Positions 42,241 through 54,319 of a stretch of DNA of 64,000 bases are shown here, one piece after another. The stretch's first letter is position 1. Each line of letters starts with the position of its first letter. This stretch comes from Trachythela sp. YZ-2020 (Eukaryota > Cnidaria > Anthozoa > Malacalcyonacea > Clavulariidae): contig JADLSH010000270.1 of assembly GCA_016169945.1 (NCBI GenBank), positions 62,001 through 126,000 on the forward strand. Reading direction: 5' to 3'. A model generated the notes under the pieces. It worked only from the letters and a program-made list of their open reading frames with translations, did not search any database and was not told the origin of the DNA. The position numbers and the translations under genes are program-made.

Positions 42241-45229
42241 ATCGATGGTACAACAATGTCTTCAAGAAATCTCGCTAATAGTCTAAAGCAGGTTGGATCG
42301 AGTAGAAGACATGTGCTTGGGAAAGTAGACGAAGAAAAGGTTCCCCAATTGATCCAACAAGAACTAAATGGCGATGAGCCATCCACATCAAATCAAGGAA
42401 TAGGAGCATGGGGGAGCCATTTACGTAAATCGTGGACAATATGGTGGATTAACTTTTTTTCGCAGATGGCAGAAAGGGGTGAGTTGGATACAAGTGATGA
42501 TCTACAGAATGTGGTTCTGCTTCCACATACTTTTACAGCAAGGTACTAAAACCGAACGTCAAAACAGACCAACTTTCAGTTTGTAAACTGTTCAACTTGT
42601 TTTGGTATTTGCTAAGTCCTATGTGACGCAGGTACATACTAACAGTGCTTAAGACGTTTAAGTGTACAAAACTGTTAACGAAGTGTTATTTGAAAACAGT
42701 AACTGGTGAGAATTCACCCATTGCCAAATCCGGGAGAGTTAAGCATGCAAAACTTAATTGAACTCCTTCTGAAAACACTCCAGGGAATCATATTCTCAGA
42801 AACTGGTAAAGTTAATATATTAGCACAGGTACTGTCAAATAGCTTTCGTTCCTCACTTGCGTTGTGACCAAACCGAATTGATGGACGTGGTATCAGTATT
42901 AGAAGCACCTGTTGTGAACATTAATATATGCAACAAAGAAATAGTTACTTCAGTTTCATTGAATTCCTCTACCACCTTTCCCTCAAGCATTTGATTAAAA
43001 TTGAACACAAGGCAAACTGCTTTAATGTGTTTGTTGCTTCATTCTGGGTTAAACCATGGACGGAAAATGTCGTCAAGCAAAAAAGCCGTTAAAATTGCTT
43101 AGCCGTACTGAAAGACTGCTTTGAACTGCTCTGGATTGCTTCTTACTAAGTCAAGGATACCACACGTTTTTAGTCAGTCAATAAACTGATTCGGTTCAGG
43201 AAGAGACGTGTAAATGATTGCGTGCAATGCAATAGTCTTCATATACTCAGCTTTGTCTTCTATGGTCACGTGGTGAATCGGAATTCCCTATTGAATGAAG
43301 CTTACGATTTAAATTCTTCGGGGGGGTGAATGCAGCTTTTCCATGGAATTCATTAATAAACATGGAGGTACTTATTCCATCGTCAGATTCGGACATTTGA
43401 CATCGCGATAGAGGAATATAGTCAGTGACATTTTTTCCAAAACATTTAGAACCAGCAGAACCTTGGAGCAGACCTTTTGCTGCGATTTTACCACATTCAT
43501 AAACTCCTGTTTTTGAAATGCTACAACATTGTGAGATAATGTCGAACCACATAGCATTGATAACTGCAAGTGTTGGTTAATAAATTAAAAGAGTTATCTT
43601 GAAGCAATACCATGATCTACAGATGGCTTATCAACAAACTGCACTTTAGATCGTTTACAAAGCATTGTCATTCATGTTGTCCAGCATCACAGATGCATCG
43701 CCCACAATATAATTTCTATAATAGACACATGATTGTTTCACATATGGGTAGACGACATTGCTCATTAAAGTTGGGCGTTGTCTAGTAACATTTTCTGCTT
43801 GCCCGTCTTGGGTTTACTCGTCTGAAAAATCCAAACGCGAATGCATTCAGCACTAGTAACTTTAATTAAACGGGGGGGAAATCATATATGTATGTAAATA
43901 TAATTATTTCTTCCTATCGTACATTTGTTTTAGATTAGCAAGAATTACGCATTTGGTATTGCAGATATGTGGGCATCGTGATCACAGCTACCCCTCTTCC
44001 CGCAAGTTCAACACTGTCCAGGGAAGGAGGAAGCGAGTTGAAATCTATTTCTGAGCGTAGTAAAAGTACCAGGATATTAGGCGGGGGTAGTGGGTTTACT
44101 TCCCAATTTTCTCCGTGGGGGAGGTGTGGATGTTTTTTTGGATTGAACCATTGTGGGCTTACAAATTACCTAGTCACTTTCATCCTTGTGTGCTCCAGAT
44201 CACCAGAAAGCTTCTTGATTATTTTGAAACTAATGCAGAACTTTCACATACAATGCAATAGACAGTTCCATCAGCTGCAAAAGAACACTCAGGAGACATA
44301 TCAACATCCTCCGTACGCAAGCTAGAATATGAACTATGGATAGAACCTCCACGATCTTCAGCAATTAATTATTTAGCTTCTTCAAAAGTTGAAGTAGATG
44401 CAATAACCGCTCTCAGTGTTCCTTCATTTCTTCCTGGAAATATCTCCATCAATGTATGTAAGTGCGAGTACAGTGTACATATATATTTTCATTAAATTAT
44501 CCAGATGTGATTGCTAGTTGACGTTTGGCTTGATTGTATTGTTACACTTTCATGTGCATCAAGGTACAATTCGCCATTTTCTGAACTTTGGAAGTCCTCT
44601 CCATCATCAGCTTTGCATATTTCCATGAAAAAACTTCTGTCCCATCAGGATAAACCAAAGTCCTTTCATTAGAAAACGAAGTAAACGATCTATCGTGATT
44701 TGTGTGCTTTTTTACCGCTTCACTGAGAAGTTTCTATTTGTTGCATTCGGGCTGTGCTTTCACAATCAAATTCTTATAACTCATAGGTTTGAACTTCCCA
44801 TTCTTGTCGAACGCCATTATACCAATGTTCCTGGTAACTTCCGAATTGCGTTTGCGCCTCTTTTTTTTGTAAACGACTGTACTGCTTTAATTGCTTCCAT
44901 TGATTCGGTCACTTTCTTTCTGAGCTAAAAAGTCGGCAAAAGACCGTGATCGTTTTTGTTGGGATATTTGAACTCGATGCGAATGCATTTCCCGCAAGAT
45001 GGACAAGAAGAAAACGTACTCAATATTTCTGTATTGCAATAATTACAGTTCATTTGGAGACTTTATTATATAATCTACGACACAGATTACATTTTTACCA
45101 TTGCCTTTGTTCAACAAGTTGTAAACATTTCAACATTTTTAACGTGCAAAGGTGTTTATTTACAGTGCTTCCAGTCAATTGAATTATATCATTTTTAAAT
45201 TTGATATTCAATAAAACTTCCTTGATGCA
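42241..45229. other. Degenerate coding remnants of unknown kind
   Basis: Short protein-like pieces occur on both strands. Plus strand 42256-42549 has GKVDEEKVPQLIQQELNG. Minus strand 43247-43569 has YECGKIAAKGLLQGSAGSK and DYIPLSRCQMSESDD. Minus strand about 44230-44340 has SPECSFAADGTVYCIVCES, zinc-finger-like with CxxC. None is long or recognised. Position between inverted minisatellite arms suggests decayed contents of a mobile element. That is inference. Confidence 0.35.
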
Positions 45230-45235
45230 GTGGCG

Positions 45236-45350
45236 GGGTGTTCCAAACCGTTTGGTTTGTTTCGATTGTTTTGGCGTGTTTCGAATTTTTTCGGGTGTTT
45301 CATATCAACTGTTGCATTTCAATTTGGTGTATTGGGGAGTTTTATGAACT
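45236..45350. repeat. Inverted partner of the GAAACACGCC minisatellite
   Basis: GGTTTGTTTCGATTGTTTTG, then GCGTGTTTCGAATTTTTTCG, is the reverse complement of the start of the array at 41995. Beyond it, TTTGGTGTATTGGGGAG-type units continue with low similarity. Confidence 0.55.
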
Positions 45351-45663
45351 CTGGCGTGAATTTAATTTTTGGGGTTGTTTTGCCGATATGGGCCACCGAA
45401 GGTAAGGACCAAGAAATACAAATATTCGGGTTGAGGTATTATTCATGAATACCTTGAAAATTGAACAAAAAAGCGAAGAGAAAATTTTGGACAAAAAAGA
45501 AAAACCGGAAGAAATGTTTTGATGAAAGTCGAAACTAACAACATATTGCTGCAAGTTGGGCTGCACATTTCTATTTGTTCTTATAAGTTTGGCTTTTTTC
45601 GGGTAATAAACTGTAAATACCATCAACATGTATAATATATGTCAAATCGGACAATGAAAATTC

Positions 45664-45755
45664 TACCGGATATCCAGTTTCAGCTCTTTGCAATTAGCTC
45701 TTTTCGTGACAATGCCGAAGACTGAACTAATGGCAATGACTGGATATCCGGTAAA
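45664..45755. repeat. Short inverted repeat ACCGGATATCCAGT
   Basis: ACCGGATATCCAGT and ACTGGATATCCGGT border 92 bp. A third, partial ACATATCCAGTTGCCG occurs at about 45852. Possibly a tiny MITE; no target duplication recognised. The surrounding 45351-46518 otherwise shows no gene. Confidence 0.45.
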
Positions 45756-46518
45756 GTGGTATTTGATATGAAAAATTAAATTCAGAAAGGAATCAGTATT
45801 TTAAAAGAAATTTGGTTTAAGGTTGACGAAATTGTATGATAATACGACCACATATCCAGTTGCCGCCACGGTACGGATTTCCTTTCTTCGCGGCTAGCTT
45901 GTTAATTAATCATCAATTTGAGATATAGTGTCAATATCACTGCATAGACCAGATCGTCGTCTTCTGTTCGCATTCTTTAGAAAATACTAGTAGCTTCCAT
46001 GTAAAATGCGCTATGTTGTACGCTTGTCAATGTGAACGAGACTCATTGATTCTAATCATTGAAAATTTGCAGAAAGGTTTTAATATTTTTTTGTTTAATT
46101 ACTTTCAACAATTTGTTTCGATATAATCATCTCTTACATAAAAGTTTACTGATAAATGTACTTATTTATTATCTAACTCAGTCAATGTTCAACCAAATCA
46201 CAATTTAAGAGCTTTTTTTCAATGTGAAAAGGTTTCCAATATTGACACCATGAAAACGAGATCTTAAGGGTTATTAATTACAGCCATGCATATATAATTA
46301 TATGAGTTTACGGAGACGTGGCTTTATGCGTATATTTATTAAAGATATTGTCCAAAAATCCCACCGACAAAGAGTTCCCGGATAAATCACCAACGCTATA
46401 TACCAATGCCAAATATAATTATACCTACACACAACCTGCGCAAAATAGAACATATCTTAAACATTCCCGGATACACTGCGCGAATGTCTTCAGATAGATA
46501 ATTTCGCTTACAAAATAA

Positions 46519-47757
46519 TAGTTATTATTATTTCATTATCATTATTTAAAAGTATTTTAAAACAGTAACCCTTCAGGGCTCATAGGCACCTGCTTTTCAA
46601 GGGGCGTTTGTTACATAATTATCAGTTAGCATGCAATAATCACTCTGCAGCCTATCTACATTATGAAAAAATAGGTAAAATAATTACAAAATAATTATAT
46701 ATAAGAAGAATCAGAAGCGGTCAAGAATATATTTGAATTTGTTAAAGCTTATACCTTTTTCTTTGGCTATGCCTGGTAACTGATTCCACAATGACGCCGC
46801 TGAGTAACTAATCCTCTTCTTTATAAAGTTTGTTTTGGGTTTATCAAGAGCATAAATATTTAATAATTATTGTTATTACTTCGCAAATCATACCTATGTC
46901 TATATGAAACATGTTTATTATGATAATGGCACTGTATCATTTCTTATCTTATACGTGAAAATGGCCTTATTGTTCTTAAACCTTTGTTTTAGATGCTTCC
47001 AATTTAATTCGTTTAAGACTTCATCAGAGCTAACATCAAAATTATGATGTTCCAGTGATGATTCGTGCGACTTTATTTTGCAACTTTTGCAATTTGTCAA
47101 TTTTAGATCCTCGTAAAAGTTATCCCAAACCAAACTACAATAATCAAAGTGTGATAAAACAATGGCATTATATATTCGTAATGGTGTTCATTTAAGATCA
47201 AACTGTTTTCGTCGTATCATTCTTAATGCCTTTACAAACTTTTGTTATAACATTTTAAATTTGATCGTTCCATGATAAGTGCTCATCAATACTTGACTCG
47301 CCAAGCTCAATTTTGGGATCAGTTTTGATATTTGATATACGTTGTCGCGAACCAACAACAGTGGCGCCGCCAGGATTTATTTTTTGGGGGGCAAACAAAT
47401 TGTAGGGGGGCCCGGGGGCATGCTCCCCCGGGAAAATTTTGAATTTTGGGTGTCTAAAATGGCATTTCCTGCGTTTTGGAGGCACTTGGAGAGAAACTTA
47501 CGCAGCACAGTTCATCCTCTATACACCCGTCACCTCCCCCCTTTGTCACCAGATTTGGAGGAATCTAGAAACCCATTCTGTAAAATATTGGGGGGCGGCC
47601 GCCCCCACTCGCCCCCCTTGCCGGCGCCACTGATCATAAGCAGCAATCATGTATATTCTGTTTTTCGTTTATTAAGTGTAAATTTGTTTCCAAGTAACCA
47701 TTGACGAATATTTTCTAAGTCAGCATTTCATCGTTCTTGTATTTCAGGTTGAGACTT
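46519..47757 (-). pseudogene. 5'-truncated LINE fragment interrupted by a MITE
   Basis: The minus strand reads the RT C-terminus: ISNIKTDPKIELGES and EHLSWNDQI (about 47260-47345), then WDNFYEDLKLTN, LNELNWKHLKQRFKNN (46918-47133). It ends in a 3' untranslated part CCTTGAAAAGCAGGTGCCTA-like (about 46580-46610) and an AAT-rich tail. It is clearly the same family as 54320-55755. The match resumes on the far side of the insertion at 47359-47632 and stops at about 47757. Stops and frameshifts are present. Confidence 0.8.
47359..47632. mobile_element. hAT-like MITE inserted in the LINE fragment
   Basis: Starts CAGTGGCGCCGCCAGG and ends CCGGCGCCACTG. The interior has GGGGGCATGCTCCCCCGGG, shared (inverted) with the element at 39898-40218. 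Comparison with the uninterrupted LINE at about 54885-54905 shows that ACCAACAA (47351-47358) and AGCAGCAA (after 47638) are probably a decayed 8-bp duplication. If so, the right end extends about six bases past the visible TIR. No gene; the two overlapping plus-strand frames are spurious. Confidence 0.7.
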
Positions 47758-50700
47758 GCATTGGGTTGAAATGTTTGTGACGTGTATGAGGCAAACAAAA
47801 TGCCAAAGAAGAGCTTTGTTGTGCTTAAATTATTTGACGCAGAATCAAACAATGCAGATAATGAAATCTGTCAACAATGTCTAGATAAAGCTTTACCGTT
47901 CCGGTCACTAACACAAGATGAATACACTGAGAGCGTTAATCCGATTAGCAATTTAAGCCAAGATGATATGGATAGACTAAATCAATTAAAATTCAATCCT
48001 TTCCAACATAATGACAATGTAGCTTTAAGTGAAAACAATAGCAGTTTAGACACATATTTTGATTTAAATATGTTAACATGCAAATACGTCCTACCAAATG
48101 AATTTAAAAATCAAAATTCGGACTCAAAAATGAGCAAATATCTATCAATGTTACATCTTAATTTGAGAAGCATTGCAAAAAAATTTGACACTTTTAAAAA
48201 CTTACTTAACACCCTTGGAGACAAAATGAAAATAATTGGTATAACAGAGACATGGTTAAACGAATTTAACAAAAACGATTTCGAACTAGACGGATATAAA
48301 TTTATAAGTATAAATAGAACAAATAAACGAGGCGGCGGAGTTGGTGTATATATCTCAAATGAATTACAATATAAAACCCGTAATAATTTAAATATTAATA
48401 TAGAAGATGTAATTGAAACAGTATTCGTAGAAATTGAAATGCCTAATGGTAAAAACATAATAGCAGGAGTAATATACAGGCCGCCAAATAGTAACATTGA
48501 ACTATTTATGGATCAAATTCAAAATCTATTGGACACAATTGACAAGGAAAACAAAATTTGTTATTTAATGGGTGATTTTAATATCGACCTACTTAAATCA
48601 GAGACTTGTGATTATGCAAATTCTTTCACAGAACATCTCTTTACATCTTCCTTTTATCCACTAATTACGAAACCAACAAGGATCACTGCGCACACCGCAA
48701 CACTAATTGATATAACATCTTTACCAACAACGTTGATCAAACTTATTCAAGTATAAATGCAATTATTTTTAGTGATATTTCAGATCATCTTCCTATAGCA
48801 CATATGTGTAACATGAATTTCAATAGAGAAGATAGAAACATGTTGAACACAAGCTATACAAGAAGAGAAATTAGCCAAATTAATATTGAATCGTTTGTCA
48901 ATTCTATAAAAGATATATCTTGGACCAATATGCTTTCTAATAAAAACAATCCACAGGATGCATTTACTGACTTCTCGACATCTCTCTTGTCAGTTTATAA
49001 CTCAAGTTTTCCATTGACAAATAAAAGAGTAAAAAGAGATATTGACAAAAATAAAAGTCCCTGGATGACAAAAGGTATTTTAACTTCAGTAAAGAAAAAG
49101 AACAGACTCTATAAGAAATACTTAACAAAACCTAATAAAAAGAATGAAAATAACTATAAAAAATACAAAAACAAGCTTAACCATGTAATTAAAATTACGA
49201 AGAAAAGCTTTTATGAAGAAAAACTTATTCAATACAAAAACAACTCGAAAATGATTTGGAAAACTCTAAATGAAATACTCAATAAAAAGTCAAAAGTAAG
49301 AGAGTTACCAAAACGCTTTATAGATCCTAGCACTGGAAATGTTTTTGAAGAGCCAAAGAATATAGCAAACGAATTTAACAAATACTTTGTGAACGTTGGA
49401 CCTCAGCTCGCAAATAGAATTGTAAATAATAAAAATTTCACATTTGATAAATATCTTTCTAATAAATATGAGAATAGTATGTTTATCAACCCAACTACTG
49501 CATGAGTATGAAGTTGAAACTGAAATAAATTTGTTGAAACTTAATAAAAGCCCTGGGTATGATGGCTTAAATGCAAAAATTATCCAGCATATAGGAAAAG
49601 AAATTTCTAAGCCACTTGCTCATATATTTAATTTAACATTTTCGACTGGAATAATCCCAAATGAATTGAAAATTGCATTAGTAACTCCAATCTATAAAGC
49701 CAATGAGGCGAGCGTCTTCAAAAACTATAGACCTATATCTGTACTTACGTGTTTTTCAAAACTTCTTGAAAAACTCATGTACAAAAGATTAATTAAATTT
49801 ATTGACAAGAACAAAATTTTATCTAAACATCAATATGGATTTAGAAAAAATAGATCTACAGAATTTGCCATTATTGAACTTATCGATAAAATTACGAAAG
49901 CAATTGACCAAAGTAAATACACAATTGGTATCTTTCTAGACTTATCGAAAGCATTTGACACAATTAATCATGAGATTCTCATTAAAAAACTTGAGTACTA
50001 TGGAATACGAGGAATAGTACTTGAATTGTTTGAAAACTACTTAGAGAATAGAAAGCAGATTGTAAAGTACAACCAAATCCATTCGGTTGAAGCGAAAATG
50101 ACAAGCGGTGTTCCTCAAAGATCTATCTTAGGTCCACTGCTGTTTCTACTATATATAAATGACATTGAAAAATGTAGTGAAATAGTTTCAATGATATTAT
50201 TTGCTGATGATACAAACATATACCATAGTCACACCTGCCTTAAAACACTAAATAATATCATGCAAATAGAAATAAACAAAATATCTGACTGGTTAATTGT
50301 AAATAAATTATCAATAAATAATGAAAAAACTAAATTTATATTATTTAAATCCCCTAAGAAAAGACTAATTCATAATGTAACAATATCTATAAACAACAAA
50401 CCTATTGATCAAGTTAAAAGTACAACATTTCTGGGGGTTATCATTGACGAACACGTAACATGGAAAAATCATATAGATTCAGTCTCAAAAAAGATTACAA
50501 AGTCCGCTGGAATAATAGCCCGAATTCGGCATTATGTAAATTTAAATACTTTAAAACTAGTGTATTATGCTTTAGTCTATCCATATTTGACATATGGTAA
50601 TTTAGTCTGGGGAAATACTTACACAAAACGAATTCAGAAGTTAATAAGTATACAAAAAAAAATTGTCCGTTTAATGTCATTTAAATCTAATTCTGATCAC

Positions 50701-51320
50701 ACTGATCCAATTTTTCAAGATTTGAAAATACTAATTCTTCCTAAAATCAATGATTATTTAACTCTCTTGTTCATGTTTCGTTACCACAACACAGAATATT
50801 TACCAGCCATATTTAACAATCTATTTGTAAACAACAGCGATATTCACCATTACAAAACAAGAAATGCTTCCAATCTTCACAAAATGTATAAAAGAACAAA
50901 TTATGTCAATCATTCTCTTACTAGTAAAGGGGTTGATATTTGGAATAAGCTTGAAATTCATTTAAAATCTATCAATTCATTCATTGTCTTTAAAAACAAT
51001 ATAAAGAAATATTTAATTGTCACAGATAGTTGTATATACAAATAGTGCAATTACTATCCGATATAAAAAGTTAAGTATATATAGGTACTTATTTAAGTAC
51101 TTTTTTGGGATATAGGTTTTAGTTATTTTGTTCATTATTTTCTCAATATTTGACTGTAAATAATTTCATTACGTAATTCTTTATTAACTAGGGGTCTTAA
51201 TTCAAAAGCCTGTTTAGGTTTCTAGTAGATCTCTAGGCCTTACTTTACTTATTTTATATAAATTACTACTTTTGTAAATATTAATGGGCGAAAAACCGAT
51301 AAATAAATATAAATATTAAA
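47758..51320 (+). mobile_element. Near-full-length LINE (CR1-like), inactivated
   Basis: A 3.5-kb unit holds an N-terminal domain, APE endonuclease, RT and a short 3' region ending AAATAAATATAAATATTAAA. Its coding frames are very A-rich, unlike the LINE at 14-17 kb. Two frameshifts break the coding sequence. It abuts the 5' break of the minus-strand LINE fragment head to head. No target duplication was resolved. Confidence 0.85.
47782..51045 (+). pseudogene. LINE endonuclease-reverse transcriptase with two frameshifts
   Basis: Three overlapping pieces make up the protein. 47782-48756: N-terminal part and endonuclease, with LHLNLRSIAKKF, ITETWL and GDFNIDL. 48804-49505: linker (frame shift near 48715, where the endonuclease should continue IFTNNVDQTYSSINAIIFSD). 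49444-51045: RT (shift near 49495), with NKSPGYDGLNAKII, YRPISVLTCFSKLLEK, FLDLSKAFD, GVPQRSILGP and FADD. The invariant glycine of GVPQGS is arginine here. The first 100 residues have no 2A-like motif. Activity is unlikely without repair of both shifts. Confidence 0.88.
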
Positions 51321-51504
51321 GTCAAAATTCAAGACAAATTGTATTGTTAAAATTCAAGACAAATTGCCTTGCCAAATACTGTTTGCATGAGCTAAGGCTA
51401 AACGTAAATTATTAATAGTGAAGAAACGAATGCAAATCATGGTTCTTTATCGTCCGTTCGCCTTACGCCGTAATTACAATCGGTTGTTTCAAATGTAAAT
51501 ATCG
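51321..51504. repeat. Short tandem TCAAAATTCAAGACAAATTG
   Basis: Two ~29-bp copies of AAAATTCAAGACAAATTG at about 51324-51368. A third relative, CAAAATTCAAGACAAACTAT, is at about 53270. Non-coding. Confidence 0.55.
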
Positions 51505-51512
51505 CCAGACGT

Positions 51513-52003
51513 CAGGGTTGCCAACTGTAAATGTGTGAATTTCCCAACTAAGCTTCCCAAATATCCCGAGATTCCCCCAAAAATCACAATGTTCCCACTT
51601 TCGTTCCCAGTCCCCAAAGACCCCAACCTGCGAACGGGCATACTCTGAAAAAGAGATTTAAGAGATCGCGCCGGTTTCTCGAAATATGCGTAATACTTCA
51701 TGTTGTATAAATGAAACATACTTCAGTTGGATAAACTGATCTAGTATAACATTTGTAACATAAAGTTCAATAGGATGCCAGCAGACGAACGCTGGATTTT
51801 TTGAAAATTGTTATTATATTATTGTTTATTTTAATTTAAAATAATTTTACAAAAAAATCAATTTTTAATTCTCGAACTTTCTGTTCTCAAAAATCCCCAA
51901 AAAATCCCGAGCATGAATTTTTAAAACAAAAATCCCAAAAAGTTCCCAACTGCTTTTTAAAATCCCGAGATCTCGGGATAAAATCCCGAACTTGGCAACC
52001 CTG
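51513..52003. mobile_element. hAT-like MITE with perfect 8-bp duplication
   Basis: The 491-bp unit starts CAGGGTTGCCAACTGTAAAT and ends CGAACTTGGCAACCCTG, flanked by CCAGACGT on both sides (51505-51512, 52004-52011). Subterminal AATCCCGAGA/TCTCGGGAT and TTCCCAA motifs are repeated near both ends. No transposase ORF. Perfect duplication indicates a fairly recent insertion. Confidence 0.9.
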
Positions 52004-52011
52004 CCAGACGT

Positions 52012-54319
52012 GTTTATTCTCTGGCAACAGGACACGCGTCATTCGATAGCTTATGACTTCCTCTTTAAATTTATATTTAGTTTGTCCCGGTTCATATTAC
52101 ATATCCAAATTAATTTGCATACATCTTCATAAATTATCTAAAAATTTTACAATTATTGTTGAAATAACCCTGAATTGCCAGAACAGGGTTCAGAATTTTC
52201 GAGCAAATGTTAGCAAATGTCGGACCGAAATTGTAGTTCATATAAAAAGGAATATTATTGGAAAGTTTCATTGCATTTGAAGAAGTAGAAGTATTTTATT
52301 TTATTTTTTGAAAGTCGCATGCAAAATGCCGAGATCGTTGAAATTTGATTCCCGCACGCGCAAATTAATTACGAAATGCCATATAAGGTCAGTGTTGATT
52401 GCTATAAACCAATGAAAATCCGCCATCTAGGCAATTAAATGACGCGGAATCGATTGCCGGTACTTTCAATACGCTAGGATGCAAAGCCGCGGATATTTAG
52501 CTTCCGAAGTTGCCCGAGCGTGCGCCGACAAAACCGGGATTTCGCAATAAAGACGGGATTTTCACGGGAAAAGTCGAGAATTGTCATAAAATGGCTAGTT
52601 TATTTAGTATATTTATTTAAATACATCCTTTCGAACAGGATTTTCAAGAGCTATCCAATGGTCACACTTAGGAGTTTGTAGCGTGTAAACCAAAGGTAGG
52701 AAAGCGAAATGAATATATAATTAGTTTGTGTTATTGTTAATTATTGTTAATTTGTAAACAATACAAAGTTCAGAGGTGTTTGAAAGGGGCTAAATTGGCC
52801 GCGTAGCATTGTAAACAAACACAATTTACTTCTCTAAAGACATCGTAAAACGCTGAATCGAACGGTGGTATTTTCATCTACATAGCATGCACTGAACCGA
52901 AGATATGAACCTGCAAAATTTAAGACGATATCGTCTTAAAAACATTACACCGGACGATAAGGAGTATGTTTGGACCATGTAATAATATTAAAAATCAACA
53001 ATTCAGAAGGTATATATCTATGAATCTCCCCTTTCATGAGCGGCTTATAAAGACATGCCACTCAAAAGAGGTGCTGGTAAAAGGCGGTGTAACCACTTTA
53101 CACAACAACAGTAAACTGCATCAACATAAATGTATACAAGTCTTGAATTCTGTCTTAACAGTTCTCACTGACAGGCGACTCTCAATCAAAGTGTCACTTG
53201 AGTGAGCTATTGGTCAAAGGCGGCAAGTTCCACCTTACACAAAAGCTGAGAAACAGCACAACGATGATCAAAATTCAAGACAAACTATATTGTTATTTCA
53301 GTCTCATTGTCAATTAATACTCTTTGCGATTAAACCTTAGTAAAGTTGATTGGCACACACTGCTGTCTTGCTTGGCACAAATGGCAGAGTATAACTGACC
53401 TGATCGCATGAACGTTTCCTTGTGTAACAACGTGGTTGTTGTCTAATAATAACTGATAGAAATCTAATTCTCTCTCAGTTACACTACACATTTAAGGGTT
53501 TGTCCATCAAATTATCTAAGGTAAAAGTAAGAAATCAATGGTTGATATCTGATTCGAATTGTTTTTACCCGCTTTATCTACAATTTTTTACCCGCTTTAT
53601 CTACAATTTTTGAAAGTGTATTACAGTGTTTTAGGCGCAGTATATAGTACTTAGTAGCATCATTCAATCTGGATAGTTGGGAAAATAGTTGCTTAACTTA
53701 CGGAACATTGCCTGGAACCCTGTGAGGCTTCCTGCTCTCGTGCCCGTATTCGGTAGACGACACTCTCTCATAGAAAGATTTGCAGCATGCGTTAAAACAC
53801 GCAACTCGATTTCAATGTATTAAAGAGCTGTACATGGGGAACAGGGTCTTTTCTTTGCATTCAGTTGCAAATTATAGTTGCTTCTGTGTGGAGACAAATC
53901 TATTTTACCAATTTTGAATTTAACATGCAGTATCTACAGCGCGCTTTGACCTTTTTCCCTGAATTCATCATGCACTGATCAAATATCATTGACACAGAAT
54001 TAAATTTTGGCGACTATATATATATAGTATAGTAAGAGTATAATATTTTGAAACATCTTGTAAATGTCCACTCTAGTTGTCATTTAGATACACAGATTTT
54101 GCAACATAATTAAATTGAAATTATTAACGGCGACTTAAAGGTTTTAAATAAATCCAAAACAGAGTCAAAGCGTAGCACAAGGCGGGCTATTTCCTGCTTA
54201 TATTAATGAGCTTTGTCTAAGTATGATCGGATTTTTAGTAATCGATTTTTGAGATGTAGAATTGTCTCTTTTAACTAATTTAGTTGTTAATACACAATTT
54301 GTCTATGGTAAACGTTAGG
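52012..54319. other. Intergenic DNA, no gene supported
   Basis: A 79-codon frame at 52966-53205 has no recognisable content. A 22-bp direct repeat TTACCCGCTTTATCTACAAT is at 53566-53608. A TATA microsatellite is at about 54016-54030. Confidence 0.35.

Noticed and set aside
47342..47704. 120-codon plus-strand frame with glycine-rich start
   Set aside because: It runs across the MITE at 47359-47632 and into the antisense of a LINE; composition comes from the MITE.
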